Shown here one piece after another: positions 26,999 through 36,023 of a stretch of DNA of 64,000 nucleotides (its first letter is position 1; every line of letters begins with the position of its first letter). The stretch is from Pseudarcicella hirudinis (GTDB taxonomy: Bacteria > Bacteroidota > Bacteroidia > Cytophagales > Spirosomataceae). The notes under the pieces were generated by a model. It saw only the letters and a list, made by a program, of their open reading frames with translations, was not told the origin of the DNA and did no database searches. The stretch covers positions 491,777 to 555,776 of the forward strand of contig NZ_FOXH01000001.1 of NCBI RefSeq assembly GCF_900115665.1. Reading direction: 5' to 3'. Made by a program: the position numbers and the translations under genes.

Positions 26999-27892
26999 AT
27001 GAAAAAAATCCTTTTGATTGTAGCGCTATTACCACTACTTTCTTCATGTGCAAGCAAGAAGAAGCTTACAGAATTACAATCTAAGTTTGCCGAAATGCAG
27101 GCTTCAAATGAGCAAACCATAGCCAAAGCTAAATCAGACTTAAATGATTGTGAGAAACAGGGAACTGACTTACGTAGTCAGCTTAAAAGCAAAGATGCTG
27201 AATTACAAGGCAAAATAAATGATTTGAAATCTTTGCAGGAAGAAATGGCTTATTTAAAGAAAACGAACACTAACTTGTTAGATCGTCTTTCAGATTTGTC
27301 AGTAATCAGCAAATCAGGAGCTGAAAGTATCAAAAGTTCTTTGGAAGCTCTTAATGGCCAAAGCCGTTATATCAAAGATCTGAACACTTCAATCCAACGT
27401 AAAGACTCTATCAACCTTGCTTTGGTTATGAACCTTAAACGTTCATTAAGCGATGTAAATGATGAGGATGTACAGGTAGAAGTGAAAAAAGGTGTTGTTT
27501 ATATCTCTATTTCTGATAAATTGTTGTTCAAATCAGGTAGTTCTTTAATCAACTCTGCAGCTGAAACTGTATTAGGAAAAGTTGCTAAAGTTGTTAACGA
27601 TCACAAAGATCTTGATATCTTAGTTGAAGGTCATACTGATAATGTACCTATCTCTACTGAGTGTGTTCAGGATAACTGGGATCTTAGTGTGAAAAGAGCA
27701 ACTTCTGTGGTTCGTTTATTACAAACTAAATTCAGCGTAGCTCCTGAGCGTATGACTGCCGGTGGTAGATCTGAATTTATCCCTAAAGAAGGTAACGATA
27801 AAAGTACTGGCCGTAAGGTTAACCGTAGAACTGAAATCATCGTAACTCCTAAGTTAGATCAGTTCTTCAACTTACTTGCTCCGCAAAAATAA
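26999..27892 (+). CDS. OmpA-family lipoprotein (peptidoglycan-binding)
   Basis: About 297 residues from the ATG at 26999. The signal peptide MKKILLIVALLPLLSSC ends in a lipobox. A Lys/Glu/Gln-rich coiled coil (residues ~20-135) follows, then the C-terminal OmpA domain: ILVEGHTDNVPIS, NWDLSVKRATSVV and GKVNRRTEI-like KVNRRTEIIV, which bind diaminopimelate in peptidoglycan. It links the outer membrane to the cell wall. It ends before a very strong terminator. Codon use is noticeably regular and the promoter is good, suggesting high expression (inference). Confidence 0.9.
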   Translation: MKKILLIVALLPLLSSCASKKKLTELQSKFAEMQASNEQTIAKAKSDLNDCEKQGTDLRSQLKSKDAELQGKINDLKSLQEEMAYLKKTNTNLLDRLSDLSVISKSGAESIKSSLEALNGQSRYIKDLNTSIQRKDSINLALVMNLKRSLSDVNDEDVQVEVKKGVVYISISDKLLFKSGSSLINSAAETVLGKVAKVVNDHKDLDILVEGHTDNVPISTECVQDNWDLSVKRATSVVRLLQTKFSVAPERMTAGGRSEFIPKEGNDKSTGRKVNRRTEIIVTPKLDQFFNLLAPQK

Positions 27893-27911
27893 TTTTAGTC
27901 AGTGTTTGAAA

Positions 27912-27952
27912 ATAAGGGGATAGCCTGCTCACAGGTTATCCCCTTATTTTTT
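27912..27952 (+). terminator. Strong intrinsic terminator
   Basis: ATAAGGGGATAGCCTG pairs with CAGGTTATCCCCTTAT (one mismatch), loop CTCA, then TTTTTT; 20 nt after the OmpA-family stop. Confidence 0.92.
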
Positions 27953-27982
27953 GCGTTTCAGTGTATTTGAAGAACTTTTCAG

Positions 27983-27990
27983 TAATTTTG
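27983..27990 (+). promoter_or_regulatory. -7 promoter element of the dCMP deaminase gene
   Basis: TAATTTTG matches TAnnTTTG, 49 nt before the ATG at 28039, and rules out an earlier in-frame start at 27961. Confidence 0.5.
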
Positions 27991-28038
27991 CAACAGGCAA
28001 CCCTCCTGAAATCAGGGAATAAAATTGATAAACACATT

Positions 28039-28512
28039 ATGCTTAAACCAGATTTTGACGATATTTTCATGGACTTGGCGGTAAGCCTTGCAAAACGTTC
28101 GCACTGTATAAAGGCTCAGGTCGGAGCTGTACTGGCCAAAGACACCAGAATTATTTCAATTGGCTACAATGGCCCGCCGGCAGGCACACACAACTGTGAC
28201 GAGGAATTTCCGGAAGTTGGTTGTGAAAGAGATTCTAAAGGAAGTTGTTCTCTGGCGCTTCATGCGGAACAGAATGCCATTTTGTATGCCGCTAAAAACG
28301 GAGCCTCAATCGAAGGAGCTACAATTTATGTGACACTTTCACCTTGTATAGCCTGCGCCAGAATTATTTTCAGTATGAAGATCAAAAAGGTTATTTTTCT
28401 GGATTCTTACGCACAGTATAAAGGGATTCCGAAAGACGAAGGAGTAGAATTTTTGAGAAAATTTGGCGTAGAAGTGGTTCAGTACAAAAAGAAACGTGAA
28501 GAAGCTGCCTGA
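28039..28512 (+). CDS. Deoxycytidylate (dCMP) deaminase
   Basis: 157 residues. Zinc-dependent deamination of dCMP to dUMP for thymidylate synthesis. The zinc motifs are LHAEQNAI (His and catalytic Glu) and SPCIACARII (two Cys); KAQVGAVLAKD, GYNGPPAGTHNC and VGCERD are typical of the ComEB/dCMP branch rather than free cytidine deaminases. It is convergent with the SlyD gene across a shared terminator. Confidence 0.92.
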   Translation: MLKPDFDDIFMDLAVSLAKRSHCIKAQVGAVLAKDTRIISIGYNGPPAGTHNCDEEFPEVGCERDSKGSCSLALHAEQNAILYAAKNGASIEGATIYVTLSPCIACARIIFSMKIKKVIFLDSYAQYKGIPKDEGVEFLRKFGVEVVQYKKKREEAA

Positions 28513-28522
28513 TATGCAAAAA

Positions 28523-28562
28523 TAAAACCGCAATGAAATTTAAGCTTCATTGCGGTTTATTT
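28523..28562. terminator. Bidirectional intrinsic terminator
   Basis: AAACCGCAATGAA (28525-28537) pairs perfectly with TTCATTGCGGTTT (28546-28558), A tract before and T tract after, between the convergent dCMP deaminase and SlyD genes. Confidence 0.9.
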
Positions 28563-28586
28563 TAAATATCAGGAGATATTCAGGTA

Positions 28587-29102
28587 TTAATGATGATGTA
28601 CGCCACCTTCACCATGAACGTGTCCATGAGCGATTTCAGATTCAGTCGCTTCACGTACACTTATGATATTGCCTTTAAAGTGCATTTCTTTATCAGCAAG
28701 AGGATGATTAAAATCCATTCTTACAAAATCAGCACCTACTTCAAGTACTTTACCCTGTAAACGATTTCCCTGCTCATCACTCATTGGAATAAAGTTACCT
28801 TCTTCCAGAATATCTTCAACCAGTTCTCCTTCTACTTTAAAAAGTTCCTTTGGCAGTTCAACAACCGCTTCGGTATCATATTCACCATAACCATCTTCAG
28901 CAGAGATACTGAATTCAAAATCAGCACCAGCTTCCAATCCGGCAATTTTATCTTCAAAAGCCTCAGGTAATCCGCTCATTCCATGAATAAATACCATTGG
29001 CTCATCCACTTCAACGATTTCGATTGTTTCTTTTTCACCGTTTTTGTCTAAAACAGATAATTCGTAGGTCAGAGACACGACCTTCGCATTTGAAATTTGC
29101 AT
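28587..29102 (-). CDS. FKBP-type peptidyl-prolyl isomerase, SlyD-like
   Basis: 171 residues. Cytoplasmic prolyl isomerase/chaperone: FKBP core with MVFIHGMSGLPEAFEDKIAGL and the inserted IF chaperone domain in the middle (VELPKELF to LADKEMHF), which marks the SlyD subclass. The C-terminus is His-rich (AHGHVHGEGGVHHH), a metal-binding tail as in E. coli SlyD, so nickel or another metal may be bound. Single gene with its own -7 element about 55 bp upstream. Confidence 0.92.
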   Translation of the reverse strand: MQISNAKVVSLTYELSVLDKNGEKETIEIVEVDEPMVFIHGMSGLPEAFEDKIAGLEAGADFEFSISAEDGYGEYDTEAVVELPKELFKVEGELVEDILEEGNFIPMSDEQGNRLQGKVLEVGADFVRMDFNHPLADKEMHFKGNIISVREATESEIAHGHVHGEGGVHHH

Positions 29103-29156
29103 ATAAAAAATTGTTTAATTGCTAAGTAAATCAGGAAGATTTGTTCTATTTTAAAA

Positions 29157-29164
29157 CAAAAGTA
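29157..29164 (-). promoter_or_regulatory. -7 promoter element of the SlyD gene
   Basis: Minus-strand TACTTTTG (29164-29157) matches TAnnTTTG, 54 nt before the ATG. Confidence 0.45.
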
Positions 29165-29282
29165 CTCCGCAGAGTCAGAAAACATAAAGTTTCTTCAAAA
29201 TCTTTCTAATTTTGGATTTTAGAACAAACCTAAGCGTTTTCTCTATAATATTTGTTAATCAACGATAAAATTCGCAGAAAAG

Positions 29283-29897
29283 TTGAACTACCTGGCACAT
29301 ATTTTTCTTTCCGGAGACAATGACCTGATTAAACTGGGAAATTTTCTGGGAGATTTTGTTCGCGGAAAACTGGATAATCCCCAAAATATGCGATATGCTC
29401 CGGAAGTAAGATTAGGTATCGCTGCTCATAGGGAAATTGACTATTACACTGATTCTCATCCGGTTGTAAAGAAAAGCATTGAACGTTTAAAGCCAAAATT
29501 CCAAAGATATTCCGGAATTTGTATCGATATGTTTTATGATCATTTTCTGGCCAGGAATTTTTCAGATTTTTCAAGTGAAAAACTTTTTGATTTTTCGCAA
29601 AATTTCTACAAAATACTGGAAATCAACGAATTTGAAATAAAAGAAGAAATAAAACCGATCATTCATTCTATTTCAAAAAGAGATTGGCTGACAAATTACG
29701 CTAATTTTGAAGGCATAGAATGGGCTTTGAAAGGCATTTCCCGGCGAACTTCATTTCCTTCAAACATCGAAAATGCAATTGACGAACTCAAAACAGATTA
29801 CGAGTTATATCAGGAAGAATTCAGAGCATTTTTCCCTGATCTTCAGGAGCATGTGAGGAATTTCCTGCTAAAAACCACAGCAGATTTTCAATCCTAA
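29283..29897 (+). CDS. ACP phosphodiesterase-like protein (DUF479)
   Basis: 204 residues from a TTG start, chosen because the family begins MNYLAH, exactly what follows. HD-type metal residues are visible: LGNFLGDFVRG, AAHREIDYYTDSHPVV and MFYDHFLARNF. Members such as AcpH remove phosphopantetheine from acyl carrier protein; many homologues are unproven. It is followed after 56 bp by holA on the same strand. Confidence 0.85.
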   Translation: MNYLAHIFLSGDNDLIKLGNFLGDFVRGKLDNPQNMRYAPEVRLGIAAHREIDYYTDSHPVVKKSIERLKPKFQRYSGICIDMFYDHFLARNFSDFSSEKLFDFSQNFYKILEINEFEIKEEIKPIIHSISKRDWLTNYANFEGIEWALKGISRRTSFPSNIENAIDELKTDYELYQEEFRAFFPDLQEHVRNFLLKTTADFQS

Positions 29898-29953
29898 AAT
29901 TATATCCGGATACTGATCATGATATCAGATTCTTTTAAAATATTTTTTTCATT

Positions 29954-30973
29954 ATGCCAAAATTATCCGTTGACGTTTTAAAGGATCTTAAGAAAAAAAA
30001 CTTCGTCCCTTTGTATCTTTTACATGGGGATGAGCCTTTTTACATAGATAAAATTGCAGATTTCATTGAAACAAATGCTCTTCCCGTTTCTGAACAGAGT
30101 TTTAATCAGTTTATCCTTTTTGGAAAAGACATAACTGTTCCTTCCCTTCTGTCGTATGCCAAAAGATTTCCGATGATGTCTGACAGGCAATTGATTCTGG
30201 TTAAGGAAGCACAGGCTATTCAGGGTATTGATCAGAAGGAAATGCAGAAATTGCTGGAAGATTATGCCAAAAGACCGCTGGATTCAACAATTCTGGTATT
30301 GGCCTATAAAGATACGGTTAAAGAGCATCTCAATTGGGTTAAAGCATTTGACCAGCATGGCGTTTCAATGCCTTCCAAAAAATTATATGATAACAAAATC
30401 CCTGACTGGGTTTTGGGATACTGCCATGAAAATGGCACAAAAATCAGCCCGAAAGCCGTTCAGATGCTTGTTGAGAACGTCGGGAGCGATTTAAAACGTC
30501 TGGCTTCTGAGATTGATAAAATACTGATTAACCTGAGAGTTGATGAGGAAATTAATGCAGGAATTGTTGAGAAATATGTAGGAATCAGCAAAGAATACAA
30601 TGTCTTTGAATTTCAGAAATCTTTGACTAACCGGGATATTATGAAAGCCAATCAGATTATCAATTTCTTTGCGAAAAATCCCAAGGACAACCCGCTGCCT
30701 CAAATTATCATTCTTCTTTATAATTACTTCAGCAAAGTTTTACTAGTCCACGCCACACAGGATAAGTCGGAAAAGAACGTGGCAGCTATTCTGGGAATTA
30801 ATCCCTTTTTTGCCAAAGATTATATGCTGGCTGTCAGGAATTATTCAATGGGAAAGGTAGCGCATATCCTGCATGAGATTAAAATTGCAGACCTTCGCTC
30901 TAAAGGTATTGAAGGCGGGGCAGCAGACGAAGAAGCAATACTCAAAGAGTTGACTTTTAGTATTTTACACTAA
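29954..30973 (+). CDS. holA: DNA polymerase III delta subunit
   Basis: 339 residues. Subunit of the clamp loader that opens the sliding clamp. AAA+-like fold without functional Walker residues, as expected for delta: PLYLLHGDEPFYIDKIADFI at the N-terminus, the FPMMSDRQLILVKEAQ strand-loop, and the C-terminal collar domain with NPLPQIIILLYNYFSKVL and LRSKGIEGG. Length fits the family. Ends at a bidirectional terminator. Confidence 0.92.
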   Translation: MPKLSVDVLKDLKKKNFVPLYLLHGDEPFYIDKIADFIETNALPVSEQSFNQFILFGKDITVPSLLSYAKRFPMMSDRQLILVKEAQAIQGIDQKEMQKLLEDYAKRPLDSTILVLAYKDTVKEHLNWVKAFDQHGVSMPSKKLYDNKIPDWVLGYCHENGTKISPKAVQMLVENVGSDLKRLASEIDKILINLRVDEEINAGIVEKYVGISKEYNVFEFQKSLTNRDIMKANQIINFFAKNPKDNPLPQIIILLYNYFSKVLLVHATQDKSEKNVAAILGINPFFAKDYMLAVRNYSMGKVAHILHEIKIADLRSKGIEGGAADEEAILKELTFSILH

Positions 30974-30977
30974 TAAA

Positions 30978-31013
30978 ACTAAAGCTGTAATTGTGCTTGC
31001 GTACAGCTTTAGT
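30978..31013. terminator. Bidirectional intrinsic terminator
   Basis: ACTAAAGCTGTA (30978-30989) pairs perfectly with TACAGCTTTAGT (31002-31013), between convergent holA and the HAD phosphatase gene. Confidence 0.75.
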
Positions 31014-31027
31014 CTAAAGTAAATTAT

Positions 31028-31696
31028 TTAAGCATAATGCAAAATAGGGCTGAATGCTTTTTCAGATAAAATCAGATTTGCACCTGATTTCAGAGCAGGG
31101 CTTACCGTGCAAAATGCTACACCGAATTTTGCTTTACTGACCATGCAAATATCATTGTCGCCATCCCCCACCGTAATCAGATTATCTTTTGAAACCTCAA
31201 ACTTTTCAAGTAAGTAACTGACAACGTTTGACTTACAATATTCATGACTGCAAATTGAATGGTCTTTTTTAAAAAACCAGGAAGGAATAAGCACTTCTCC
31301 TGTAGCCCGATCCTCTCTGAATTCCAATTCATTTGCGATTGAAAAATCAAGTCTGAATTTGTCTTTGATCAGATTGGTTACACAGGTATAGCTATCACTG
31401 ATAATCCCGATTAAATAGCCTTTCTTCCTCAGCTTTCCGACAATTTCTTTAAAATCATCTACTATTTCTATAGAATTTGCCACAGCCTGAATCTCCTGAA
31501 TACTGATATTCCTCATTAATTCTGCAATTTTTTTGGTTCTGACAATCGGATTAGTATTCTCAAGTACTATGCTGGCCAATTGTGGCTGAAAATCAAATGC
31601 TTTTGCAGCAGTCCGGATAAAACTTCCCAGAAGAATCGTATTATCCATGTCAAAAACAATCATTTTCCTGTCATTTGTTTGTAAGGTATAATTCAT
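31028..31696 (-). CDS. HAD-superfamily phosphatase (phosphoserine phosphatase-like), partner of GT81 enzyme
   Basis: 222 residues. HAD motif I is VFDMDNTIL (nucleophile Asp and acid Asp), motif II ISDSYT, motif IV VGDGDNDICM; the helical cap after motif I marks subfamily IB as in phosphoserine phosphatase. It lies 15 bp downstream of a glycosyltransferase that resembles glucosyl-3-phosphoglycerate synthase, so it probably removes the phosphate from the product (glucosyl- or mannosyl-3-phosphoglycerate). The substrate is inference from gene order; plain phosphoserine phosphatase is the alternative. Confidence 0.75.
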   Translation of the reverse strand: MNYTLQTNDRKMIVFDMDNTILLGSFIRTAAKAFDFQPQLASIVLENTNPIVRTKKIAELMRNISIQEIQAVANSIEIVDDFKEIVGKLRKKGYLIGIISDSYTCVTNLIKDKFRLDFSIANELEFREDRATGEVLIPSWFFKKDHSICSHEYCKSNVVSYLLEKFEVSKDNLITVGDGDNDICMVSKAKFGVAFCTVSPALKSGANLILSEKAFSPILHYA

Positions 31697-31711
31697 TATC
31701 TCAAATTCAGA

Positions 31712-32398
31712 TTAAACTAATTCCTCTCTGAGGACTTTACGAGTATTTTCCCGAAGAACGGTTCTTTTTAAAATAGCTGCGCTTACCTCCTTCGCCATTT
31801 TGCCAAGTTCTCTCCAGGGTTTCATTTTATTTTCAACAGTACCGATATTGACTTCCGATATTTTTGCCCCGGAATTGTACATATCTACCAGTAAACCGAT
31901 GTCTACCCCGTAATCATTTTCAAAATCCACCTGCATCAGAAGCGTTCTTTTCCCGGCAATAATACCGCTTAACGGCTGCTGAAAATGACTCAACTGAGGA
32001 GACAAAAGGCTTAATAAAGGTTTGGCTACCAATTCTGTTACTCTTCCGGCCTGTCTTTCAAAATAAGACTTAACGAAGTCAAAAGGGCCTTCTTTTAAAG
32101 GTTTCACCAACCTTTCAATAATATCTTTAGGGTAAGTTTTAATATCTGCGTCAAGGTAAACAATGAGCTCATTTTTAGCCATCAGTAACCCTTCTCTCAT
32201 TGAGATACCCTTTCCCTTTCTGGCACTCGTAATAACGCTTGCGCCTGCTTCTTTTGCCAGTTCTACGGTATTGTCAACCGAATTATCATCTACGACAATC
32301 ACATCATCTACATCAGGGTGATGATATGATTTCTGAATGACCGACTGGATCGCTTCTTCCTCATTAAGAGCTGGTATTATAACCGTGATTTTCTTCAT
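31712..32398 (-). CDS. GT81-type glycosyltransferase, glucosyl-3-phosphoglycerate synthase-like
   Basis: 228 residues, shorter than mycobacterial GpgS (~320). GT-A fold: VIIPALNEEEAI at the start, DDVIVVDDNSVDNT, and the DxD-type metal site VYLDADIKTYPKDI. The second half holds GRVTELVAKPLLSLLSPQL, FQQPLSGIIAGKR and NDYGVDIGLLVDMY, which parallel the acceptor-site motifs of glucosyl-3-phosphoglycerate synthases. Predicted to transfer a sugar from a nucleotide sugar to 3-phosphoglycerate, the first step to the compatible solute glucosylglycerate. First gene of a two-gene operon with a phosphatase. Confidence 0.72.
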   Translation of the reverse strand: MKKITVIIPALNEEEAIQSVIQKSYHHPDVDDVIVVDDNSVDNTVELAKEAGASVITSARKGKGISMREGLLMAKNELIVYLDADIKTYPKDIIERLVKPLKEGPFDFVKSYFERQAGRVTELVAKPLLSLLSPQLSHFQQPLSGIIAGKRTLLMQVDFENDYGVDIGLLVDMYNSGAKISEVNIGTVENKMKPWRELGKMAKEVSAAILKRTVLRENTRKVLREELV

Positions 32399-32541
32399 AT
32401 TATAACATGTTTAGTGTGAAAAAACAGGTAACAGGCTAATGCTAAGAGAATGGAATACCGGAGAACCTTTCTGATTTTATCAGAAATTCCCGGAGTTTTC
32501 AAAGATGGTTTTTGTGGAATTGACGGGCTATTTCAAGAAAT

Positions 32542-32715
32542 TCAGATTTTATTTCTCTTTTTAACAATAACTCCGATTTCGTAAAGGCAAGCTCCAATTA
32601 TAATGAAGACAACAGAATAATATGTTTTCTGTATTTCCAGAACATGGGCTATTGAAAGTGAAAAGCCAACAAAAAAACAGATGGCCGATAGATAAAAAAC
32701 ATATACGCTTTTCAT
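32542..32715 (-). CDS. Small two-helix membrane protein
   Basis: 57 residues from the ATG at 32715 (MKSVYVFYLS); an in-frame ATG at 32769 would add 18 polar residues. Two hydrophobic helices (about 4-24 and 30-48) and a basic end VKKRNKI. Not recognised as any family. It follows the histidine kinase gene 5'-to-3' across ~130 bp on the same strand, which does not prove an operon. Confidence 0.45.
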   Translation of the reverse strand: MKSVYVFYLSAICFFVGFSLSIAHVLEIQKTYYSVVFIIIGACLYEIGVIVKKRNKI

Positions 32716-32848
32716 AAGCCTAGGGGTTTTAGTGAACAATTCATTGCCGGTACTGTACAAAAAAAACAAAATACTATTAAAAATACCTTAAAACGACATT
32801 AGAAATACCTTAGAACTTAAGAAATATTAATAAATTGAGTGTTTATAC

Positions 32849-34222
32849 TTAAGAATAAATCCGCGGAATTTTCACAGAAAAGACAGAACCTTTATTTACA
32901 GCGCTTTGTACATCTATTGTTCCATGGTGCAGTTTCAGAATACTTTGGGTAACAGAAAGGCCTATCCCGAAGCCATTGGCCTGAATGGCATTATCTGCCC
33001 GGTAAAAAGGAGAAAAGATTTTCTCCAGAGAGGCCTCCGGAATACCAATCCCGGAATCACTGATTTTAACAATTACAAATTTCTGGTCAAATCCGATTCT
33101 GATTTCAGCACTCTGATCAATGCTGTATTTACAGGCATTATCAATCAGATTCAAAAACAGGTTTTTTAGTAAAATCTCATTCCCTGATACTACAGTACTA
33201 TTCTCATCAATCGGAACCCGGTCAAAATGAACCTCGGTCTTATAGTCAGGTTTGGCCATTTTGAGTTCCGAATTTGCTAAAAATATAGATTCCTCTATAT
33301 GGAGCGGAATAAAATTGTCAACATTTTCATTTTCCATAGACCTTGCCAATTGTAATAGCCCATTCGACAAAGCAATCAGCCGGTCAGTATCAATTAAAAG
33401 TGTGGCAAGTACCGATTTATATTCTTCTATTGATTGCGTACCATCCTGAGCGAGCTGAATTTCTGATTTAATTGCAGCCAGCGGTGTTCTTAATTCATGT
33501 GATGCCTGTGAAACAAAACTTCTTTGCTGTTCAAATGCCAGATTCAGTCTTTCCAGCATCCGGTTAAAATTCATGGCTAATTCAGCAATTTCATCTTTTC
33601 CGTTCCCTTCGTTAACTCTTTCCCGAAGATGTTGTGCCGAAATCTTCTTAACCTGCTGATTAATAGACTGTATTGGCTTCAATGATTCGCTGGCAAAGAA
33701 AATACCTGCGATGATTACCACGAAGATTCCGGCTAAAAAACCAATCAGCAAGGTTTCACTCAGACTTTTCAAATCTTTGATGCCTATGCTGTCTATTGCA
33801 GAAGCAACCACAATAAAAGTTTCAAATTTTCCTTCAAAAACTAATCCGACATACTCCCTTCCATTTTCCTGAAATCTGATCTCTTTTTTCTTTTTTATTT
33901 TGTCCAAAAGAGCAATATTAATATTTGAGGGGATTTTATTAATATTTGAAAAAGTCAGAGAGTCTGAGTGGTTAAAAATAAAAACCTGCTCATCATTCAG
34001 CCTGCTTAAAGAATTTCTATCTAACAATTTAAGCATTTTGGGAGTAAATTCCTTCACATATACCAAAAGCCTTGCAGTGGTTACCGCTCTTTTTTTCAGA
34101 CGATCTACATAATTACGGTGTCTCACATAATCCGCACGAAGATAGATAGTTACAGAAAATGCCAGTAAAATAAAGGCAGCAATAAGCGAGAATTGAAGGG
34201 CAATTTTAAACCTTATTTTCAT
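32849..34222 (-). CDS. Sensor histidine kinase
   Basis: 457 residues. Two membrane helices (about 9-29 and 150-172) enclose a ~120-residue periplasmic sensor domain; then HAMP (ESLKPIQSINQQVKKIS onward), HisKA with the phosphorylated His in SHELRTPLAAIKSEI, and HATPase_c with NLIDNACKYS, SDSGIGIPEASLEKIF and NGFGIGLSV (N, G1 and G2 boxes). It is the partner of the response regulator 51 bp upstream. Signal unknown; the layout is that of the CusS/ArlS-like OmpR-coupled kinases. Confidence 0.93.
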   Translation of the reverse strand: MKIRFKIALQFSLIAAFILLAFSVTIYLRADYVRHRNYVDRLKKRAVTTARLLVYVKEFTPKMLKLLDRNSLSRLNDEQVFIFNHSDSLTFSNINKIPSNINIALLDKIKKKKEIRFQENGREYVGLVFEGKFETFIVVASAIDSIGIKDLKSLSETLLIGFLAGIFVVIIAGIFFASESLKPIQSINQQVKKISAQHLRERVNEGNGKDEIAELAMNFNRMLERLNLAFEQQRSFVSQASHELRTPLAAIKSEIQLAQDGTQSIEEYKSVLATLLIDTDRLIALSNGLLQLARSMENENVDNFIPLHIEESIFLANSELKMAKPDYKTEVHFDRVPIDENSTVVSGNEILLKNLFLNLIDNACKYSIDQSAEIRIGFDQKFVIVKISDSGIGIPEASLEKIFSPFYRADNAIQANGFGIGLSVTQSILKLHHGTIDVQSAVNKGSVFSVKIPRIYS

Positions 34223-34273
34223 AACGGAGAAAGGCTGTAAGTCATTCGAAAGGAATTAAATAGCCTGATTTGT

Positions 34274-34972
34274 TCAAACTTCATCTTTCAGCACATAACC
34301 GAGACCCGTTTTAGTGTGAATGAGCTTTTGCTCGAAATCTCTGTCAATTTTCTTCCTCAAATAATTGATATAAACTTCTACAATATTGGTTCCTGTATCA
34401 AAATTTAAGTCCCATACTTTTTCAGCAATGTCCATTTTCGACAAAACTTTTCCTTTATTCTTCAGTAAAAACTCCAAAAGCATAAATTCCTTAGCCGTCA
34501 GGTCAATATGATTCCCGTTTCTTCTCACGTCCTTAGTATCAATATTCATTTCCAGATCAGAAACTTTAAGAATATTTGCGCCTTCTTTATTTGGTTCCTG
34601 CCCTGCCCTTCTGAGTAATGCATTAATTCTGGCAATCAGCTCTCTGAAATCGAATGGTTTTACAAGATAGTCATCAGCACCTTTTTCCAGACCTTCTATT
34701 TTATCTTCAATTTCACCAAAGGCTGTGAGCATAAGCACCGGCAAAAACGGCTTTTTCTCTCTGATATTCCGGCAAACTTCAAAACCATTGATCAAAGGCA
34801 GATTAATGTCCAGAATAATCAGATCGTAATTCCCACTTATCGCCATTCTCAGACCAATTAAACCATCAAAAGCCGCTCTGACGTCAAAATTATTTTTAAC
34901 GAGTCCTCTGACGATTGTTTCAGAAATTCTATTGTCATCCTCAATCAGTAATATTTTACTTTTAAGCTCCAT
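34274..34972 (-). CDS. OmpR-family response regulator
   Basis: 232 residues. Receiver domain with the acidic pair EDD, phosphorylated Asp in LIILDINLPL, Thr in MLTAFGEIEDKI and Lys in DDYLVKPFDF; then a winged helix (VRRNGNHIDLTAKEFMLLEF, VEVYINYLRKKID). DNA-binding regulator controlled by the following histidine kinase gene, with which it forms an operon. Targets are unknown; the tandem USP gene lies just upstream but has its own transcription unit. Confidence 0.94.
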   Translation of the reverse strand: MELKSKILLIEDDNRISETIVRGLVKNNFDVRAAFDGLIGLRMAISGNYDLIILDINLPLINGFEVCRNIREKKPFLPVLMLTAFGEIEDKIEGLEKGADDYLVKPFDFRELIARINALLRRAGQEPNKEGANILKVSDLEMNIDTKDVRRNGNHIDLTAKEFMLLEFLLKNKGKVLSKMDIAEKVWDLNFDTGTNIVEVYINYLRKKIDRDFEQKLIHTKTGLGYVLKDEV

Positions 34973-35090
34973 TCTTTTTGAAAATATTTCAGAGAAATCG
35001 CTCTGAAAAGGGTATAACGTTCCTCCTGAAAGCAGAATTCATAAAACTATTTGAATTCTGCTTTCAGATAAATCACCTTAAAAACTTTGT

Positions 35091-36023
35091 TTAAAACGTG
35101 CCTGTCATTAAAGGCATCTGAAAATCCTCCGCACCATCTTCATCCTCACCAGACTCTTCCTCCAGTGCAGGGACTGGTCTTATCGACAAGACAGGTACTT
35201 TAGCATGATTAACGATCTGCTGTGTGAAAGGCCCGATAAAAAAGTCTCGGATTGTGAAGTCCAGTGTGGCGGTAATTACCAGCAGATCAATCCTAAGGTC
35301 ATCGGCATTGTGCAGAATTTCTTTGGCTACTGATTCTCCATAATAGAAGAAAACGCTGCTATCTACTTCATCTGCCTCAAGTTTCTCACTCAATGCCCCC
35401 ATTTCTTCTTTTAAAGTGCTGTGCTGCTCTTCTTTCCCCTCTTCCAGTAAACCCAAAACAAAAAGCTGGCTTTTATTTTTACGGATAATTTTTCTGGCAA
35501 AATCATATTTTTCCAAAGCCCCATGAACTGGTCTGACCGGAAAAAGCACTCTGGAAAACTTATCAAATTTAGCATCATCCGGCACGGTTAAAACAGGGCA
35601 GAATGAATTTTTGATTACATCATAAGCATTTGAACCCAGAAAAAGCTCTCTGATTCCAGAAACGCCATGGGTACCTAAAACGATAAGATCTATTTCTCTT
35701 TCAAAAGCTACTTTTACGATTTCATTGGAGATAAAACCAACAGTAACTATGGAGTCTACAACAATTCCATGACTCTTCCGGACGGAATCACTTAAAACGT
35801 CCTGTTTATGCTGATAATCTTTTATTATTGAATCAAGGGTAAAATCTACTGAAAGTGACCCATCCGCAGTAATGTACATATATGAATTACTATCAATGAC
35901 GTGCAAAAGGGTAATCCTGGCATTCTGGCGTTTTGCTATAGAAATGGCCGTATTTAAGGCATTCAATGAAATCGTACTAAAATCGATTGGTACAAGAATG
36001 GTGTTAATTGCTAAATTTTCCAT
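35091..36023 (-). CDS. Tandem universal stress protein
   Basis: 310 residues with two UspA-type domains. The first (residues ~5-155) is typical: ILVPIDFSTISLNALNTAI and the nucleotide loop GTHGVSGIRELFLGSNA (G-2X-G-9X-GS), so it likely binds ATP. The second (~165-290) begins VLFPVRPVHG and has lost the glycine motif (TATLDFTIRDFFIGPFTQQI), so it is likely not nucleotide-binding. An acidic tail follows. Acts in the cytoplasm in stress or growth-arrest adaptation; partner unknown. Confidence 0.88.
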   Translation of the reverse strand: MENLAINTILVPIDFSTISLNALNTAISIAKRQNARITLLHVIDSNSYMYITADGSLSVDFTLDSIIKDYQHKQDVLSDSVRKSHGIVVDSIVTVGFISNEIVKVAFEREIDLIVLGTHGVSGIRELFLGSNAYDVIKNSFCPVLTVPDDAKFDKFSRVLFPVRPVHGALEKYDFARKIIRKNKSQLFVLGLLEEGKEEQHSTLKEEMGALSEKLEADEVDSSVFFYYGESVAKEILHNADDLRIDLLVITATLDFTIRDFFIGPFTQQIVNHAKVPVLSIRPVPALEEESGEDEDGAEDFQMPLMTGTF

